Shown here one piece after another: positions 40,593 through 50,333 of a stretch of DNA of 64,000 nt. Each line of letters starts with the position of its first letter. The first letter of the stretch is position 1. This stretch comes from Phalacrocorax aristotelis (taxonomy: Eukaryota > Chordata > Aves > Suliformes > Phalacrocoracidae), in the NCBI RefSeq assembly GCF_949628215.1, contig NC_134282.1:17650723-17714722 (forward strand), given 5' to 3'. The notes below the pieces were generated by a model. That model was given only the letters and a program-made list of their open reading frames with translations. It was not told where the DNA came from and did not search any database. The translations under genes and the position numbers were made by a program.

Positions 40593-42280
40593 CTGTGGCT
40601 GGAAAACCTCTGGATGAAGTCTCCCTTTTAAATCAAAGATGAGGCAGAGATGGCACAGGGCTGTTGGTGCTCAGTGGGACAGGGACGATCCTTATGCACC
40701 TCCTGGTAACTGATGTTTACTCATAGTCAGTGTTTGGGAGATTCGGCAGGCAGACAGGCAGATATCTCGCTCCTTTGCCTATGTGGGAGGAAAGTAATTT
40801 TTGACAGGCAGGTCTGCACTGTCTCCTGGCAGCAAGAGCCAAGCAGATATGCCAGTTATTTGGGCAATTTTGCAGGAATATTATCCTGGGGTTTTATCTG
40901 AGCATGGCATGAATGCATAGCCGTCTGTCATGGGAGCGGTTCTTGTCGCGGGGTATTGGTCTGAGTGTGATTTGTTACCCCAAATGGGGTGTCTGCACAT
41001 GGCACAGAGGTGGCAACATGCTCTCAAGCGGTCCAGGGAGTCACGTCGTTCCACAGAGGCACTGCGGGCCAGCCAGCCAGCCACACAGACCTCTGCAGCC
41101 TTTGGCTGTCCCTCCCTCCATCTGTCTCTCCATCCTCTGGTCCTGTCCTCCGGGGCACTTTGTGCCCACCCCACCATACCAGTCCAGCTCCAGGTGCCAC
41201 CAGATGCCGAGTGGTACCTACAGCCGTATAAAGCCTCTGCATGAGGCATGATGGGAGCAACACAAATTGGGCCAGGGTCTTGTAAAAGGGCAAGCAGTCA
41301 GTGGGCTGACTCGGAGCTGGGCTGGGCAGGGGCAAGGTATGGTCAGGTAGGCCCAGGGCGTGCTGGAACAGCAAGGCTCTACCACGATATTCAAGTTTTT
41401 CCACTTCCAGTCCTTTCCCTTGCAGTAAGGACCGAGCCAGATCACAAACACTCCAATTAAAATTTAAAAAAAAATGGAAAAGAAAGAAAGAAAAAGGAGC
41501 CCTGATGAGCATCAGAGTACTTTACTCCCTGCCCTTTCCATACGCCCGGCTGCTGCTCCCTCTTCTCCTCCCAGCCAGAGGCCATGCCTCTTCCAATACC
41601 CAGGAAAACATTTTGTTCTGCGTTAAAGGCTAAAGCTAACACATGACCAGTGAGAGGCAGCAGTTTGTTTGGCTCTTGGAGTTTATTTTAATTGCGGCCT
41701 TGTTTTGTAATGAGGACAGCCGCGGCAGGGGGAGCCTTCTGGGATCCGGGGGGCTGTTCCGGGGGAGTTTCCTTATCAATAAAAAGAAGTCTCATCTATT
41801 TAAATTAACAAGAACTGGATGGGATACATGCTCAGCTGCTTTGTTTTCTTGGAAGTTAAACCATTCACATTTGCTTATTAAGGATTTCAGCAGCTGTCTG
41901 GGATCACAGGTCCCCTCCAAGTGCTACCTTTAACATCCCCAACCTCCATCGAGGAGGAAGGAGGGGGAGAGATGTTCCTGGTGTTCATGCTGACAGGCAG
42001 AAAACAGCCTGGTAAACCTGAGTAGTTTGTTATGATGATGCATGAAAAAAAGGAGGAAAAAAGAAAAATCATGTGATTTTTATGCAAATCAGGTGAATCG
42101 GACGGTTAAAAAACCCCTAAATGTCAGGTAGATAAGATCACATACACCTAGAGCAGTGTCATGATATTCTTTGCACGTTACATTCATACTGGAAACCAAA
42201 ACGTGTTACAGAAATCAGACACCCACAAAAAGCTCTGAGATTGCACTGAGAACAGGTTCCTGCAAAGCACCAACCTCTGA

Positions 42281-42319
42281 CAAAAAAAAAAAAGAAAAAA
42301 AAGAAAAAAAAGAAAAAAA
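42281..42319. repeat. A-rich simple repeat (A7-8 G units)
   Basis: Runs of seven to twelve A separated by single G form an imperfect (A)nG simple repeat. It may be a decayed poly(A) tail of a retroposed sequence, but no element could be recognised next to it. Confidence 0.85.
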
Positions 42320-45300
42320 GTAGGTTAGATTAGAAAACAAGATAGTTCAATTGAGCCAGGGAATAGGCTGTCCCCGTGCAGTGTGCAGCCTGGCCTCGGT
42401 GCACACACATTAGTTCGTGCGGCGGCATCCAGCTCTGAAGCAGGCAGGCGGCTCCTGCAACCCATCCTTGACTGCCACGGGGAAGGGGAGAGATTTACGG
42501 GCTCTCTTCTGTCAGGCTAAACTTTTCTCTCCCAGACACAATTTTTTTTCTTTAAAAGTCCTGGCAGCTATTTTGCGTGGGGATGGGTAAGCTTCATGGC
42601 CTGAAGGAGTTAATTTCAAAAGAAAAAATTATAGTAGGGCACTGTTTTTTTAAACAGTATTTTGTAGAACATGAGTCGCTTCTTTCCAGAGCTGCAGTTC
42701 ACCTGGGAAAAATACTCACTAGCCTCGACATTGCTTAAAAACCCGCTCCGTGTCCCTGGGTGAGACGACCCAAACCCCGGGGCTCCCATTGCTGCCGAGC
42801 AGCACCTCCAGCTCCGAGGGCCTTCAACATCAAACTGCAGCTCTCAGGGAGGGCCAAATAATTTCATACCGCTTTGTGCCCCGCACGCCAACACGCAGGC
42901 AGAGGGGCTGCTTTTCATCTGAGGAGCTTTGCTGGGGGGGAGGGGGGAAACAGAGAGGCTGGATGGGGACACCCCGTGGGCCTGTGTGAGGCACCTGTAG
43001 CAATGCCCAGCGCTGCTCCTGCCTCCGCTCCCGCTCCTCAGAGCTGTGCCAGTGTGCCCAGAAATACACCTGCGGACTGTTTTCCACCGGCATTGCCCCC
43101 ATCCCGGCATTGCCACTTCTTTGCCAGGCAGCGCATCAGGGTTCATACCCCTGCCTGGGTGGGGGGCTCTCTGCAGTGTGAAAGGGATGTATTTGAGAGG
43201 GGGGTGTTTGGGGCTAGCCCCCGCAGCGGGGTTACAGCAGTCCCCCACTGGTGGGGCTGAGCTGCTGCCCCTCCACATGACACACAGGCACCTCATGGGC
43301 GCGCGTGAGCCACCCTGAGGCCGAGGCCGGTGGGAAGTGTCCCACAGCCAACTTGGGGTCTGCTGGTGGCTTCCTGGCAACCCTGCCCACCATGGGGCCA
43401 CTTCCCCCCCAAAGCGAAGGCGCTTGCTGTCAGCTGGTGGAGGTGAGAGAGGCCGCCCTGCCGGGGCATCATCTCCTGCCCGCCTGGCAGCCACCACCAC
43501 CACCACCGGCTGCCAAGCTGGTCTCCAGATGTGGGACACAGCTGGGACAGGCAAGGCAAGAGGGTGGCAAGGCCTCGTTTGGCACTAACCTCTCTGGACA
43601 GTGGGGGAGAGGGGTCCTAAGAAAATGATCCCATCCCCAGCACCCTGAAGTCCCCAGCGAGGCACCGTGAGGACCGCTGCTGCTTTTGGGGGGCAGAAGG
43701 AAGCAGTGGAAGGTGGGGGTGGGTGGCAGAAGCCCCTGGGGAACAGTGGCCGGGCCCTGTGTGACAGAGAGTGGGGGAGAGAAGGTACAAAACCAGAGGA
43801 GAAAGGCCAAAAGTCCCGCAAAGGCACCCAGGCTGCCCAGTTCCCAGCTCAAATGGGATGTTGGTGGCTGCTCTCTATGTCCCTGTAACGAGGGGGGTTA
43901 GAATGGAAACTGTGATGCAAGCCCAGCTTGGCAGCGGCCAGGCAGAGCGAGAAATTTCCCCGGTAAAAGAGCTACTTGAACAGAAGCCGTGCTCGACCTC
44001 GGGTCTCCACCAAAAAGACAAAAAATAACCACCCAAACAGCAGCCCTCTCGCTGCTCCCGAACATCCCGCAGGCGCTGGGCTGCACCGGGCTCACGCTCC
44101 AGCTAAAGCGAAAGCATCACACACTGCAGAGAAATGACAAACAGAAAAGATCTCCCCCCCCCCCCCTTCCTTTTAATTTCATTGCTGTAAAGAAAATAAT
44201 ATATCAAAATCCCAGAGCAGGGTTTATATTATTGGGTCCGTTCTTACTTCGGCCGCTTGCAGGAACCCAGGGAGCCCCCTCCCTGCCCGGGGCTGGGATC
44301 GGAGTCGCGCAGCTCGAGCTGCACACACTCCCTGGGAATTACATATTGCTTTTTAACTACAGGAAAGCCGTCTCTCCAGCATATCTGTACCATCTCAAGC
44401 GTCTCTGGAGTGTCATCCCTGTCTTGCCACCGGGCTGTTTTTAATGATGAGTCGGGTTAGCAGAAGGGCTTTCTTCCTAATTTTTTTTTTCCCTTCTTCA
44501 CGTTTCAGTTCAAGAGCTCAGCTGAGAAATCAAAATAAAAACGGCACCTGGGGACTTTGCGTCCGAGGTGGCCGCTCCGTGGGGCTCGGCAGTGCCTGAA
44601 TCAGTAGCTCGGAGCAATTGCATTAGTGGACAGAGGGCACGGTGACTTGCAGTGGTTATTCTCATAAACAAATTTCTATTAATTGTGACAGCCCGGGAAT
44701 GCCATCGCAGCCCAGAGCACGCCCTCCCCCTGCTCCCCGCCACATCGAGCGGCCACCGCGCCTTGCAGCCCAAAAAACTGACGGGAAAAGAAAAATGAGA
44801 CTTGCGATCTGCTGATCCACCCCCACCCCACGAAAAACCCTCGCAGTAGGCCCACTTGAAATAAACACGCGAGGCTGGGGGGTAAGAGGCAGAAATCTCA
44901 GCGGATTTACATACAGGACGATACATTTCCATACAGCACGGGGGAAGGCTGGGTGACAGGCCCCCTCCCTCTGCACCCTTTTGCAAAACTCACCCCAGAT
45001 CTGGATTGCAAAGGCTTTGCATTATTTCTCCCCACCCCACGCCTCCCAGCAAAGGCCTTTGCCCAGCAACAGGCGAAAAGCGCCGAAATAAAATCCCTTC
45101 CAGAAAAGCCAACGCGGTTTTGCATCCCCGGCACAGTCCGACATTTACATACAAGCAGAGTATTTACAGACTTACAGGTTATTTTGCAACAATAACAACA
45201 ACAGCTACAAAGAATTAACCCACCACTCCAGAGTCCTGGAAAGGAAAAGAGGAAATGGATCGGAAAAAAAAAAAAAGGAAAAAAAATTATCTTTTTTTTT

Positions 45301-45700
45301 TTTTAGGTCTGGAGAATCCCAGCAAAGAAATAAAAAGAAAAGTAAAATGAAAATTAAAACCAAAAAGGAACAAGGGAAAAGGAGCGCATGAGAGGGGTGT
45401 CTTTAAGGAAAAAGCTTCTTTCCCCAAGTGTAAATCCCGTCGGAGGCTGTGAGCCGACTGTGGCTGCTTGCAAAAATTATTAAGAAAAAAAAAAAAAGCT
45501 GATTGAGGGAAAAATAATTTTAAAAATGTAAAAATCCAGTGCAATGCAGCAGGTTCCTGGCTTTGCTCGCTGGACTGCGGTTTGTTTTTTTTTAATAGGG
45601 GGGAGGGTTGCTTTTTAAACGCGAATGTGACCCCCCCCCAATGAAATATAAAAATAAATAATTTTTTAAAAAATTAAAAAGCGGATTTTTTTTTTTGTTC
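42320..45700. other. GC-rich region upstream of the BCL6 promoter
   Basis: Non-coding sequence with rising GC towards the BCL6 CpG island. It contains an ACC trinucleotide run (about 43,491-43,508), a C-run at 44,154-44,166, and A/T homopolymers at 45,264-45,305 and 45,483-45,497. Several overlapping open frames exist because stop codons are rare in GC-rich DNA. None has a recognisable domain. It probably includes proximal promoter or enhancer DNA, by position only. Confidence 0.45.
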
Positions 45701-45800
45701 AGATCTCTTCCTTTTCTCTCTCTCTTTCGGAGAGGGACGGGGGGTGGAGGGGTGGGATGTGTGTTTGCACCGCCCGGCGTTGCAACCCGGGACCCCCCGT

Positions 45801-45801
45801 T

Positions 45802-45849
<48 letters not shown>

Positions 45850-45876
45850 TGCCGCCGCTGCTGCTCCGCGGCCGCG
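45801..45876. repeat. CGT/CGC trinucleotide repeat
   Basis: About four CGT units are followed by about twelve CGC (CCG) units, then interrupted CTG/CCG units. CCG repeats in CpG-island promoters and leaders are prone to length change. This tract lies about 350 bp upstream of the recognisable part of BCL6 exon 1. Confidence 0.9.
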
Positions 45877-46014
45877 CGCCACCACCCCGCCGCGCCCCCA
45901 CGTCACACACAGCACCCGCCGCCACGTGACCCGCCGCCCGGGCGCGACCACTGGGAACGGGGAGGGGGGGGGTGAAAAAGGGAGGGCGACTCGATGGGAC
46001 CCCCGCCGCCGCTG

Positions 46015-46097
46015 TCGCCCTCCCGGGCAACGCGGACCCCCCCGCGACGCCCCCCGAGAGGGCGTCGCGGGGGGGTCCGCGTTGCCCGAGAGGGCGA
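46015..46097. repeat. 37-bp near-perfect GC-rich inverted repeat
   Basis: The left arm at 46,015-46,051 and right arm at 46,061-46,097 are reverse complements at 36 of 37 positions, around a 9-nt loop at 46,052-46,060. Beyond the arms the pairing continues imperfectly with a CTG-sized bulge into CCG-rich sequence. If transcription starts upstream, this would be a very stable hairpin in the BCL6 leader. It ends about 50 bp before the recognisable exon 1 sequence. A fold-back sequencing or assembly artefact is a possible alternative. Confidence 0.9.
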
Positions 46098-46154
46098 CGG
46101 CGGCGGTGACGGAGCGGCGGGGGGAGGTCCGCGGCCCTCCCCATGCTCAGCGCA

Positions 46155-46199
46155 ATGGTAGAGTCTGCAGCTCAAATTCCGAGAATTGGGCTCTGTTGA
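46155..46199 (+). other. Upstream ORF 1 in BCL6 exon 1 (14 codons)
   Basis: An ATG at 46,155 opens a frame of 14 codons ending in TGA at 46,197-46,199. The human leader, as I recall it, has GTG at the matching position, so this start may be bird-specific. There is no evidence for translation. It would precede the conserved second upstream ORF. Confidence 0.4.
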
Positions 46200-46249
46200 T
46201 TCTTAGAACTGGGGTTCTTAGAAGTGGTGATGCAAGGAGTTTCTAGGAA
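46177..46249 (+). promoter_or_regulatory. Cluster of four BCL6/STAT sites (TTCNNNGAA) in exon 1
   Basis: TTCCGAGAA is at 46,177-46,185, TTCTTAGAA at 46,200-46,208, TTCTTAGAA at 46,215-46,223 and TTCTAGGAA at 46,241-46,249. All fit TTCNNNGAA. The last is the reverse complement of the BCL6 consensus TTCCTAGAA. BCL6 zinc fingers and STAT factors recognise overlapping motifs of this form. In mammals, sites in this exon mediate repression of BCL6 by its own product and activation or repression by STATs. Four in 73 bp is far above the roughly one per 4 kb expected by chance. The bird sequence therefore appears to retain the feedback element. Confidence 0.8.
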
Positions 46250-46956
46250 AGCCCGGAGACCAGGTGATTGCTGCTTCTATTGCCGCGGCCGATTTTACCC
46301 TTTAATTCTCTCGCTCGCTCTCTTTTTTTTTTTTTTTTTTCTCTCCATTTTTTTCCCTCCTCTTTCCCTCCCTGCCCCGCTCCGACGCCTGGCGCGGAGC
46401 CGCCTCTATATATTTCTACCCTTTTTTTTTTTTTTTTCCCTTTCCCCCCTCTCTCTTTCCCCCCCTTTCCCGCGGCAGGTGCCCCGACAACCCTTTAATT
46501 TTATTTTTTGTTATTATCTCCTAAATTTAAAATTATTTTTTCTGCTTCATTTATTTATTTAATACCCCCAGGCACACACCTCCCCCCCTCTTCCCGCTGT
46601 CAGGCGAGAAAAATACAGGGGTGCCTGCATGCCTTAATGCTGGGAGCGCGTATGAGGGGCCGGGGTGGTGGTAGGGGGGTGTCTCCCCTCGCCGTCCTCT
46701 CCCGGGGATTATCGGTTATGTGGGATTATTGGCTTTCCCGCACGCGTGACGGCCGGGTGGGCACGGGGAGGACGGCGGCGGCTCCTCTCTGCACCTGCAG
46801 CCGCCCCGCGGGCGCAGGACGGCGGCGAGCGCGGCCGCCGAGCTTGTGGCGTTTTGCGTGACTCGGGGTCGGCTCCCAATGGCTGGAGCCTTCGGTCGGG
46901 GTGTGTTATTTTTCTTTTCCCCTTTCTTTTTTTTTTTTCCTCTTTTTATTTTCTCC

Positions 46957-46973
<17 letters not shown>

Positions 46974-46987
<14 letters not shown>

Positions 46988-46996
46988 TGTGTGTGC
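46974..46996. repeat. GT dinucleotide microsatellite after a T-rich tract
   Basis: About eleven GT units follow directly on a T20 run and other T-rich sequence from 46,909. This is a compound microsatellite in BCL6 intron 1. Confidence 0.85.
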
Positions 46997-49727
46997 GTGT
47001 TGTGTCGCTGTTGTCGTTTCGCCGCCGCACGAAGCCGCCGCGGAGCGGGGCTGGCGGCAGCGCGGGTGCTCGGCGGCACCGGGCACCGCCGCTCCGGCCT
47101 CTCCGCATCACTTCCCCCCCCCCCCCCCACGTCCCCCCCCCATTTTTATTATCACATTAATGTATCATTAGTATTGTTATTCCGTCCCCGATGCAACTGC
47201 GAAACGGCTGGTGCGTTTTGCAACCTGTGGCGGGGCTGCGCCGTGATCTGTCAAGCCCCGGGCTAAGCGCGGGCGATGATGGAGAAGACTTGCGGCATTT
47301 CTCGGCCCGGGGAAGGGGGGAGCCCGCGGGGAGGCTCGGCCCTCGCGGGCCCCGGAGCACCGGGGCCGGCGGGGCGGGGGGACCGGGCTCGCCTCGACGG
47401 CGTGTGCCGGGGCGGCCGCGACGGGCTGGGAAATAAAATGCGATGCAAAGCTCGGGAAGGGGGCGGGGGGGAAAAAAGTGTATGGAGCGACTCTGAATAT
47501 CACGCGCAAGGCTTAAAATAATAATAATAACAACCCCCGCAGGGAGGAGAGGGGTTCCTCCGCCGGATGGAGGGCGGCCGGCGGGGGAAGGGGGGCGCAG
47601 CCGTGCGGGGGACGGGGTCCCGGGTGCGGCGCGGTGCGGTGCGGGGGTCTCCCCCGGTGCCCCCACCGCAGCCCTTTCCCTCTGTTTACTACCGCGGCGG
47701 ATTTGGCGCGGCGACAGGCGCTCGTAAATCTGCCGCCGGCAGCCCCGGGGCTGGCCCCCGGCCACACGCTATTCCTGGAGTGAGCGGCGCGGAGAGGCGC
47801 GGAGAGCCGCGCAACCCCCGCGCCCCGCGCCGCTGCGCCCCCCCGCCGCCCTCCGGCGCCCCAGAAACGCCAAAACTCAACGGGGCAGGGGGCAAGGCTT
47901 TTTTTTTTTCTTTGTTAGGTGTGTGGTTTTGTCTGTGTATAATTTTTTTTTTTTAAACACACACACCCCCTTAACAAAAAAAAAAAAGGCAAAACAAAAC
48001 CGAAAAAGCCCAACTTTGTTATGAAAACTTTCGTGGTCGGGCGGCAGCGACCTCTCCCGGCCGCCCCCCGCCCCCCCGGCCCTCTGCCTCGCCATTCTGC
48101 CCCCCCCCGCCCCCCTCCGCCTTTAGTTTGCAAAGTCACAGTATGAAATGTTATGAAATCGCCTCTTGGGAAGGAGGGAAACAGAAAGCAAGGCGTTTGT
48201 TTAGAAAAATCTGCAGCGGCCTCTCAGATGTGCCTAAAAAGCTGCCTTTGACCCCCCTGTTGCATTTCCAGGGAAGAGGCAAATCTGGGCTTTAAATCAT
48301 GAGTCAAAACCAACAAAAACAGACCCGGCCTGGGTTAGTTTTTTCCACTGACTTCAGTAGGCGCAGGATCGGTGCAAAGGGAGGCTGGGGCCTGACGGAT
48401 GAGGCTCAGCAAGAAGCGCTGCGTTGGTCCGACAGCTCTGTCTGGGGCCAAATTCATACCTGTGCCAGTAGAAGTGTCAGCAGGGCCGGGTGTGGGATCA
48501 GGCCCTCGTTCGATCTGGGGATGCTTATTGATTCCTCTCCTGAGGTTTTTAAATGCTTTAAAAATTATTATTTGCTGTACTGTTTCAAAGGTTTAGAGGA
48601 TAAGTGCTTTAAGAGCAAATACAGGCTTGTTCATGCAGTCCTTGGCGGGTTATGGTTCAAAAATTGCTTTAAAAATATTTTAGGGAAAACCTCTCTTTAT
48701 ATAGACATGGAGAGGCAGAACCTGAGATTGTGTTATTTTCTCCTAATGATAGGATCACAGGTTTAAAAACTTACATTCTAGACAGCAATTTTCGCCCCAT
48801 GAAATAAATCATCAAGCCATTAAAATATTCTAAGGGTGTCTAGCAATTTTCCAGAAGAATGGATTATTACATTGTTCCAGTAAGAAAATACTTCATCTCT
48901 GAGCATTCAATTTTGACTGGCAAAACAGATCAAAGATCTCTTGGGATGCATTTCAATTCCAATTTCCAATCCCTCTCAGTTCTGACTGTCTGAGTCAATA
49001 TTGGGAGAGGAAGTGGAGGTTAACTGGTTAGTTATTATTGCAAAGGAAGAAGTCGGAATGAGAAGTGATTCTTACAAATCCCACCCCAAAAAAAAAGAAA
49101 AAAAATCAGTCAAAAGTCTTTATGATACTTTTTAGACATCTCTCTTAGCAGGCTGAAGTCCTCCCAGCGCTGCAGTCTGATGAGACAAAAATAAACCTAG
49201 CAGAAACATTAAGTTTTTCAAAACAAGGCTGGAAAAGCTCATAAAAATAATGTTGCTCAGACGCGTTTTAAGAGAAACAGAATTACATCGACAAAATTAT
49301 ATGTTTTCCAGGTTTGGTTGGGGTGTTTTATTTTCCAAGGGGAAAAAATGCTCGTGCAGCAAAGCTAACTGGTGCCATCTAGTGTCCTGTCTTCTCCCTC
49401 CTCCCCGGCCAGGGCAGGGGCTGGCAGAGCCGGCAGCCTCGAGAGAGTGGGAACATGTTTATTAACTGCTTGTTAAAAAAAGAAAAAAAAAAATGTTTGC
49501 CAGCTAGGAGGAAGGTGGCAGAGGAAACTCTGGATGCCACTAAACTTACTTAAGGATCCTAATTGGAAACAACCGAGTGCTTATTAAAGTCAGTGACATT
49601 TCCATACGGAGTTCTCTCCAGCTCTGGTCATGAAATCACATGTGAAAATCTTTCCAAGTTGTGGTGTTAATCTACCCTTGAATTTCTGCCTAATTTAGGA
49701 TGAATTGTAAAGCTTGCTTTTTTACTT

Positions 49728-49763
49728 CCCCCCCCCCCCCCCCCCCCCCTTTTTTTCGGGGGG
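49728..49763. repeat. C22-T7-C-G6 homopolymer mosaic at the LTR insertion site
   Basis: A run of 22 C (49,728-49,749) is followed by seven T, a C and six G, directly before the LTR. The final Gs are a candidate target-site duplication with the G run after the LTR. Homopolymer lengths in assemblies are often uncertain. Confidence 0.8.
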
Positions 49764-50333
49764 TGTTGTGGTTTAACCCCAGCCGGCAACTAAGCCCCAC
49801 GCAGCCACTTGCTCACTCCCCCCCAGTGCGATGGGGGAGAGTAAAAGTGAGAAAACTCATGGGCTGAGATAAAGACAGTTTTTAATAGGTAAAGCAAAAG
49901 CTGTGTGCACAAGCAAAGCAAAACAAGGAATTCATTCACTCCTTCCCATCAGCAGGCAGGTGTTCAGCCGTCTCCAGAAAAGCAGGGCTCCATCATGTGC
50001 AGTGGTTACTTGGGAAGACAAATGCCACCACTCTGAAAGTCCCCCCTTCCTTTTTCTTCGTCCAGCTCTATATGCTGAGCATGATGTTATATGGTGTGGA
50101 ATAACCCTTTGGTCAGTTGGGGTCAGCTGTCCTGGCCATGTCCCCTCCCACCTCCTTGTGCACCCCCAGCCCACTCGCTGGTGGGGTGCGGAAGAGGTCT
50201 TGACTCTGTGTCAGCGCTGCTCAGCAGGAACTAAACCATCCCTGTGTTATCAACACTGTTTAGAGCACAAATCTAGAACATAGCCCCATACTAGCTACTA
50301 TGAAGAAACTTTACTCTGGCCAAAACTAGCACT
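49764..50333 (-). mobile_element. Solo LTR of an avian endogenous retrovirus, antisense in BCL6 intron 1
   Basis: The left end TGTTGTGGTTTAACCCC and the order of internal words (AGCCGGCAACTAAGC, then GATAAAGACAGTTTTTAATA, then GGTCAGTTGGGGTCAGCTGT) match an LTR type very common in neoavian genomes, probably ERVL-class, as I remember it. The right end AACTAGCACT appears to be a decayed ...CACA terminus. Read on the minus strand, a TATA-containing segment (about 50,092-50,066) precedes an ATTAAA poly(A) signal (49,886-49,881) and a U5-like region, so the element points against BCL6. GGGGG flanks both ends as a possible 5-bp target-site duplication. No internal retroviral genes remain, so it is a solo LTR formed by LTR-LTR recombination. 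Length is about 570 bp. Confidence 0.82.

Larger units (their letters stand above)
36351..42110. other. AT-rich upstream region, candidate conserved non-coding blocks
   Basis: Compared with its neighbours this region is richer in A/T and in homeobox-like TAATTA/TTAATT words. Examples are about 36,370-36,420, 36,560-36,620, 38,690-39,480, 39,540-39,680 and 41,640-41,900. Long non-repetitive AT-rich blocks of this kind 4-10 kb upstream of a developmental regulator are often conserved enhancers. Conservation cannot be seen from one sequence, so this is inference. An open frame of 148 codons at 39,676-40,122 has no recognised domain. Confidence 0.35.
46148..46263 (+). other. BCL6: BCL6 non-coding exon 1 (3' part; 5' end not determined)
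   Basis: Sequence from about 46,148 to 46,263 closely follows the 3' part of mammalian BCL6 exon 1 as I know it. It includes the words 'gctcaaattccgagaattg', 'gggctctgttgattcttaga' and 'ctggggttcttagaagtggt'. The exon ends in CAG at 46,263, followed by GTGATT at 46,264 as splice donor, and joins to exon 2 at 55,648. Similarity to the mammalian exon is lost upstream of about 46,148, where the GC hairpin lies, so the transcription start is unknown. The exon carries four TTCNNNGAA sites and two upstream start codons. In mammals this exon is the site of BCL6 negative autoregulation and of mutation and translocation in B-cell lymphoma. Confidence 0.85.
45700..48130. promoter_or_regulatory. CpG island covering the BCL6 promoter and exon 1
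   Basis: CpG dinucleotides are dense here, notably at 45,760-46,140, 46,640-46,900, 47,010-47,100 and 47,180-47,880, while flanking sequence is CpG-poor. The island surrounds BCL6 non-coding exon 1. It also contains an E-box CACGTG at 45,923-45,928, a CACGTCAC element at 45,899-45,906, and a TATA-like word TATATATT at 46,407-46,414 just inside intron 1. Long T and C homopolymers interrupt it. The transcription start site cannot be fixed from sequence. The mammalian gene likewise starts in a CpG-rich region. Confidence 0.75.

Noticed and set aside
42844..43554. 236-codon minus-strand open frame
   Set aside because: Low-complexity translation from GC-rich DNA, overlapped by open frames on the other strand.
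47157..47765. 202-codon minus-strand open frame in the CpG island
   Set aside because: Arg/Pro/Gly-rich product of CpG-island composition. An antisense transcript is possible but nothing supports a protein.
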